Below are positions 4,497 to 7,611 of a stretch of 7,611 nucleotides of DNA, in pieces. Each line of letters starts with the position of its first letter. Within the stretch, counting starts at the first letter, position 1. The stretch comes from an uncultured Victivallales bacterium (GTDB taxonomy: Bacteria > Verrucomicrobiota > Lentisphaeria > Oligosphaerales > JAFGRS01). The notes under the pieces were generated by a model. It saw only the letters and a list, made by a program, of their open reading frames with translations, had not been told where the DNA came from and did no database searches. The DNA lies in NCBI GenBank assembly GCA_903834675.1, contig CAILKC010000168.1:1-7611 (forward strand), written 5' to 3'. The translations under genes were made by a program, and so were the position numbers.

Positions 4497-7352
4497 TCAG
4501 AACCAACTTGACTTCAGCGACCACGCCTGCAGGCCAGTCACGCGGGTCGGCGCGGCGCGGCTGAAGAGCTCGATGCCACGCTTTGCCTCGGGCGGCGTCA
4601 CCCCAATGGGCAGATAGACGCGACCCCCGTTGGCGTAGATCTCGAGCGAGGTGCGGTCGGCGATGATCTCGAGCCGTATCTGGTCGCCTTCGGGCTTCAG
4701 TGTCGCACTCCGGCCACCGCACTCGAGGCGTTGCGCCTGGGCGTCGTAGGTGATCGGGATGCCGCGCACGGTGAGACCGCAGGCCGTCGCCTTGTTCAGG
4801 GCGAACTCCACCCGGAGGTGGAACGCCTCACCCTCGATGCCGGCCAGGGGGGTCTCGCCGACGGGAATCGCCCGGGCGGGCAATTCCACGCTGCGGTCGT
4901 GCAGACGGCTGATCTCGGGCACCGGCAGGGCGTGAAGCCGCAGGCCCTCGTCGGTCTGGCGCAGGGTAAGATCGACCGGGAAGGTCATCATCTGGTTGAA
5001 CGGCATGCCGGGCAGGTTCACCGTGCCCCAGCCGATGAGCACGCGGCGACCGTCGGGCGCGTCGTTGTACGTCTGCGAGGCGTAGAAGCAGTTGCCCTGG
5101 TGCATGGGGAAGGGTCCCGACTCGGCGCTGAAGGTCTTGCCGTCAAACCGTCCGACCAGGTAGGCCCCGGTGCCGCCGTAGAAGATCCAGCGCCTCTCGC
5201 CGGGCCTGCCCTCCACCGGAATCTCAAAGAACTCCGGGCACTCGCTGCAGCCGGGGATGGTGACGGTGCATAGGCGCTCCCAGCGCTTGAGGTCGGGCGA
5301 GGAGAACAGCCCGTAGTCGTTCCGCTCGAGGAAGAGCGCCATGATCCAGCAGCGTCCGGGCGCGTACCAGAGGACCTTCGGATCACGGTTGCCGCCGCTG
5401 ACTTGGGGCAATACCGGATTCCCGGCGTAGGTGGTCCAGGAGCGCCCGCGGTCCTGGCTGTAGGATAGGCATTGCACCGTCGGGTTGCCCGCGGCCGTGT
5501 AGATGCACACCATGGCCTTTTCGGTACCGGTCTGGAAGCCGGCCGTGTTGCCGACGTCGACCACAGCCGAACCCGAGAAGCAGGGCCCCCGTGCGTCCGG
5601 ATACAGGGCCACGGGCAGCTCCTGCCAGTGTACCAGGTCGGGACTCAGCGCGTGGCCCCAGTGCATGTTGTCCCAGCGGGTACTGTACGGATTGTGCTGG
5701 TAGAACAGGTGCCACTCGCCAGCGTAGTACACCAGGCCGTTGGGGTCGTTGTTCCAGCCCCGGCGCGTGGTGAAGTGCAGCAGCGGCCGCAGGCGTTCTC
5801 GGTAGAGGTCCGCGGCACCCTTGATCTCGTCGCCCTGCTCCATGGCGGCGAGGGCGCCCGACCCCTCCGGCAGGCGCTCGACCTGCAGGCAAAGGGTCTT
5901 GCCGCGGAAGGGCATCAGATCCATGAATACCCAGTAGTCGGGCGCGGCGTCGGCCAACGGCACCACGACATCGCGCACGACCTTTTCGTCGACGACCAGG
6001 CGCAGTCGCCGCTTCGGGGCTCCGTCCTTGATGGGTAGATTGAGGTAGCGCCGTTCCGCCACGATCTCGCGCTGCTGGTCGAGGAGTACGGGCAGCCTTT
6101 GCTCGGTCTGGATGATGTGGTCGAGGGTGATGTGGCCCCAGCCGCCCGTGGCGCGATCCACGATCTGCAGGGTCGCGGTCTTACCGGCAAACTCGGCGAC
6201 CGACCACTGCTCCCAGTCCAGCCGTTCACTGCCGCCGGGCTTGTCGTTGGGCCCGGTGGCCGTACGTACGACCGCACCGTCCACCAGCAGGTTGATGCAG
6301 GCCTCCCCCGGGTACTTGCCGCCGCCGATCAGGAACTGGATATAGCGCCGCTCGATCACAAACGGCGGCGAGGTGAGCTGGCCGATGCCGGCGTCCGCGC
6401 CCAGGTAGCTGTTCACCAGGCCGTCGCCCAGAAAGCCGGTAACGTCCATCTGCCCCGGGAGCGTGCCGCGGGCCGGGCCGGTGCCGAATGCCGTCCCCTC
6501 TACCGTCCAGCCCTCGCCGTAGCTATCGCCATCGAAGTCGAAGGCCAACGGACGTCCGTCCGGGCTGCGGAACCAGCCCAGCACGTCGACGCCCCACTTG
6601 CGGTCCAGGTAGCCGAGGACCTGCTGCTGCTCGGCGTAGGAGAGTCCCCGGTCGAACGCCAGGATCTCGGCGACCTCGCCGTCGAGGAACTCGCCCGCCG
6701 TCGCCAGCTTGCGGCCGACCGTGATGCCGCCAGCGCCCAGGCGCAGGGCGGCGGGAGCCGTCGTCGCCCCCAAGCGGCGGATGCCGTTGTCGCAGAGGCG
6801 CACGTTTTGCGGCCGTGCCGTGTCGATGTCAAGGCAGGTCAGGCGCCAGACATTGGGCTCGAAAGGCACCAGTTGGTGGCAGTCGTTGCCCTCGCCGTTG
6901 AAGCCGTAGGATTCGCCGACGGCCAACAGCGCCGCCCGGCTGTTGCCCTGCAGCGGCGAGGCCGCCTGCTCGAACACGGACTGGATTCCCGCTCGGCGCG
7001 GCCGCCACAGCGCCACGAGGGTGTAGGCCCGGCAGCCCTCCGGCAGCGCTGCCGACCCAGTGAGAAATTGCGTGGTACCATCGAAAGCGATCGGCGCGAG
7101 CCCGTTCGGCGCCGCCGGGCTCAAGGTGGGTCGCGCCCCCGCGTCAGGCTGACCGACATGGTGCTCGTGGCCGGACTTGTCGCGCCACAGGCGGATGCCC
7201 TGCGCCTCGGCCACCAGCGTCGTGCGGTCGGCCGCATCCAGCCAGAGCACCAGCCCGGGGACTTGCCCGGGGCCGACGGCTGGCGCTCCCGTGGCGGCCT
7301 CGCCCGCAACCAGCGAGGCCAGCATCAAACCCGTCGTCAGGCACCTGGCCAT
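4497..7352 (-). CDS. Secreted GH32 fructan hydrolase (levanase/inulinase/invertase type) with LamG-like domain
   Basis: The 951-residue protein begins with a Sec signal peptide (MARCLTTGLMLASLVAG, small-residue site near ATGA). A LamG/concanavalin-A-like domain follows (about 28-255, with GLVLWLDAADRTTL and DGEVAEILAFDRGLSYAE). Next comes an accessory beta-domain typical of bacterial levanases (about 270-420; FDFDGDSYGEGW, FLIGGGKYPGEACINLLVDG). The GH32 five-bladed propeller is about 520-795, with all three catalytic motifs: WNNDPNG (nucleophile Asp536), RDP (Asp657) and ECPEF (acid/base Glu704). A C-terminal beta-sandwich (about 800-951) has DRTSLEIYANGGRVYLP. It should hydrolyse beta-fructosyl bonds outside the cytoplasm; levan, inulin or sucrose cannot be distinguished. 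The ATG at 7352 has GGAGAGAG immediately upstream and opens the signal peptide, so it is preferred to an ATG 22 codons earlier (7418). Confidence 0.93.
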   Translation of the reverse strand: MARCLTTGLMLASLVAGEAATGAPAVGPGQVPGLVLWLDAADRTTLVAEAQGIRLWRDKSGHEHHVGQPDAGARPTLSPAAPNGLAPIAFDGTTQFLTGSAALPEGCRAYTLVALWRPRRAGIQSVFEQAASPLQGNSRAALLAVGESYGFNGEGNDCHQLVPFEPNVWRLTCLDIDTARPQNVRLCDNGIRRLGATTAPAALRLGAGGITVGRKLATAGEFLDGEVAEILAFDRGLSYAEQQQVLGYLDRKWGVDVLGWFRSPDGRPLAFDFDGDSYGEGWTVEGTAFGTGPARGTLPGQMDVTGFLGDGLVNSYLGADAGIGQLTSPPFVIERRYIQFLIGGGKYPGEACINLLVDGAVVRTATGPNDKPGGSERLDWEQWSVAEFAGKTATLQIVDRATGGWGHITLDHIIQTEQRLPVLLDQQREIVAERRYLNLPIKDGAPKRRLRLVVDEKVVRDVVVPLADAAPDYWVFMDLMPFRGKTLCLQVERLPEGSGALAAMEQGDEIKGAADLYRERLRPLLHFTTRRGWNNDPNGLVYYAGEWHLFYQHNPYSTRWDNMHWGHALSPDLVHWQELPVALYPDARGPCFSGSAVVDVGNTAGFQTGTEKAMVCIYTAAGNPTVQCLSYSQDRGRSWTTYAGNPVLPQVSGGNRDPKVLWYAPGRCWIMALFLERNDYGLFSSPDLKRWERLCTVTIPGCSECPEFFEIPVEGRPGERRWIFYGGTGAYLVGRFDGKTFSAESGPFPMHQGNCFYASQTYNDAPDGRRVLIGWGTVNLPGMPFNQMMTFPVDLTLRQTDEGLRLHALPVPEISRLHDRSVELPARAIPVGETPLAGIEGEAFHLRVEFALNKATACGLTVRGIPITYDAQAQRLECGGRSATLKPEGDQIRLEIIADRTSLEIYANGGRVYLPIGVTPPEAKRGIELFSRAAPTRVTGLQAWSLKSSWF

Positions 7353-7363
7353 CGTCTCTCTCC

Positions 7364-7375
7364 ATGACCGGTCAT
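7364..7375. promoter_or_regulatory. Perfect 12-bp palindrome abutting the GH32 ribosome-binding site
   Basis: ATGACCGGTCAT is a perfect palindrome ending directly next to the GGAGAGAG Shine-Dalgarno of the GH32 gene. It could be an operator for a dimeric repressor acting as a roadblock, or an RNA element close to the RBS. There is no direct proof of function. Confidence 0.35.
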
Positions 7376-7447
7376 CACGGTCCGCTGTCGCCGCCGTCTT
7401 GCTCAGTGCCGTTCCCACGTAACATACTGATTACTATTAGTTTGCGG

Positions 7448-7485
7448 CGTATATGTACGGATTCATGACGTCTTAAAAGCGTTTT
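7448..7485 (-). promoter_or_regulatory. Candidate GH32 promoter with LacI-like element
   Basis: On the minus strand, TTAAGA (7476-7471) and TATACG (7453-7448) are spaced by 17 bp, about 95 nt upstream of the start codon. Both match consensus only moderately. The symmetric AAAAGCGTTTT (7475-7485) touches the -35 box and resembles the AT-armed, CG-centred sites of LacI-family sugar regulators, though its odd length is atypical. The region is clearly more AT-rich than the flanking genes. Confidence 0.25.
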
Positions 7486-7504
7486 CCGATACACGAATAA
7501 CCTG

Positions 7505-7611
7505 CTAACGGTTCCATACCCGCCACGCCTCCTGCTGCTCCCGCTTGGGCGCCTGCAGCGCGTAGGTCGGATTGCCCTCGGCGATGGTCGGCGCATCCGC
7601 GAAAGGCGTCA
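7505..7611 (-). CDS. C-terminus of an unidentified protein (start outside window)
   Basis: On the minus strand a frame open to the window edge encodes 34 visible residues ending EQQEAWRVWNR before TAG at 7507-7505. The third codon positions are almost all G or C, like the neighbouring genes, whereas the competing open frame in this stretch is not. The gene reads in the same direction as GH32 and stops 152 nt before its start, so it would be the upstream neighbour, possibly in the same operon. The visible part is hydrophilic with no motif that I recognise, so no function is proposed. Confidence 0.5.
   Translation of the reverse strand, partial: TPFADAPTIAEGNPTYALQAPKREQQEAWRVWNR

Noticed and set aside
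6099..7367. 422-codon open frame on the plus strand, antisense to GH32
   Set aside because: It is a shadow of the GH32 coding strand, low in complexity, with no domain signal. The GH32 domains on the other strand are unmistakable.
7353..7418. 22-codon N-terminal extension of GH32
   Set aside because: It would bury the signal peptide behind a charged segment; the inner ATG has a much better Shine-Dalgarno directly upstream.
1..7611. CRISPR arrays, tRNA/rRNA genes, insertion sequences
   Set aside because: No spaced direct repeats, no cloverleaf or rRNA-like stretches, and no transposase or integrase motifs were found on either strand.

Overview
The window is GC-rich bacterial DNA with compact genes, recognisable Shine-Dalgarno sites and short AT-richer intergenic stretches. 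Its content is a set of carbohydrate-active enzymes separated by two adjacent toxin-antitoxin (TA) modules. The secreted GH32 enzyme with LamG-like and levanase-type accessory domains, the non-canonical 'sialidase' (BNR) protein and the amidotransferase-fold plus TIM-barrel protein recall free-living polysaccharide degraders of the PVC (Planctomycetota/Verrucomicrobiota/Lentisphaerota) or Armatimonadota type. That assignment is an inference from architecture only; no taxonomic marker gene is present.

Layout: (1) 1-1824, plus strand, the 3' part of a large glycoside-hydrolase-like protein that begins outside the window. (2) 1923-2385, plus strand, an overlapping antitoxin/toxin pair (ribbon-helix-helix + RelE/ParE). 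(3) 2428-2568, plus strand, a 46-codon ORF with a good RBS and a signal-peptide-like start, probably the stump of an exported-protein gene. It runs tail-to-tail into (4) 2540-3162, minus strand, a vapBC module joined by an ATGA overlap. (5) 3321-4490, plus strand, a cytoplasmic BNR/sialidase-fold protein with four Asp-boxes, transcribed divergently from vapBC and preceded by a good sigma70-like promoter. (6) 4497-7352, minus strand, a secreted GH32 fructan hydrolase, convergent with the BNR gene and only 6 bp from it. (7) 7505-7611, minus strand, the C-terminus of an unidentified protein upstream of GH32.

How they may work together: GH32 would cut beta-fructosyl linkages of levan, inulin or sucrose outside the cytoplasm, while the BNR protein and the first protein look like further sugar-acting or sugar-binding enzymes. 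This suggests a glycan-use neighbourhood. The two TA modules have no evident metabolic role and look like small mobile or stabilising cassettes that settled between the enzyme genes, possibly truncating one.

The most unusual non-coding signals are a perfect 15-bp inverted repeat inside the 3' end of the BNR gene (4370-4407), a perfect 12-bp palindrome abutting the GH32 ribosome-binding site (7364-7375), and a related TACATTG-containing element in the promoter regions of both TA modules.
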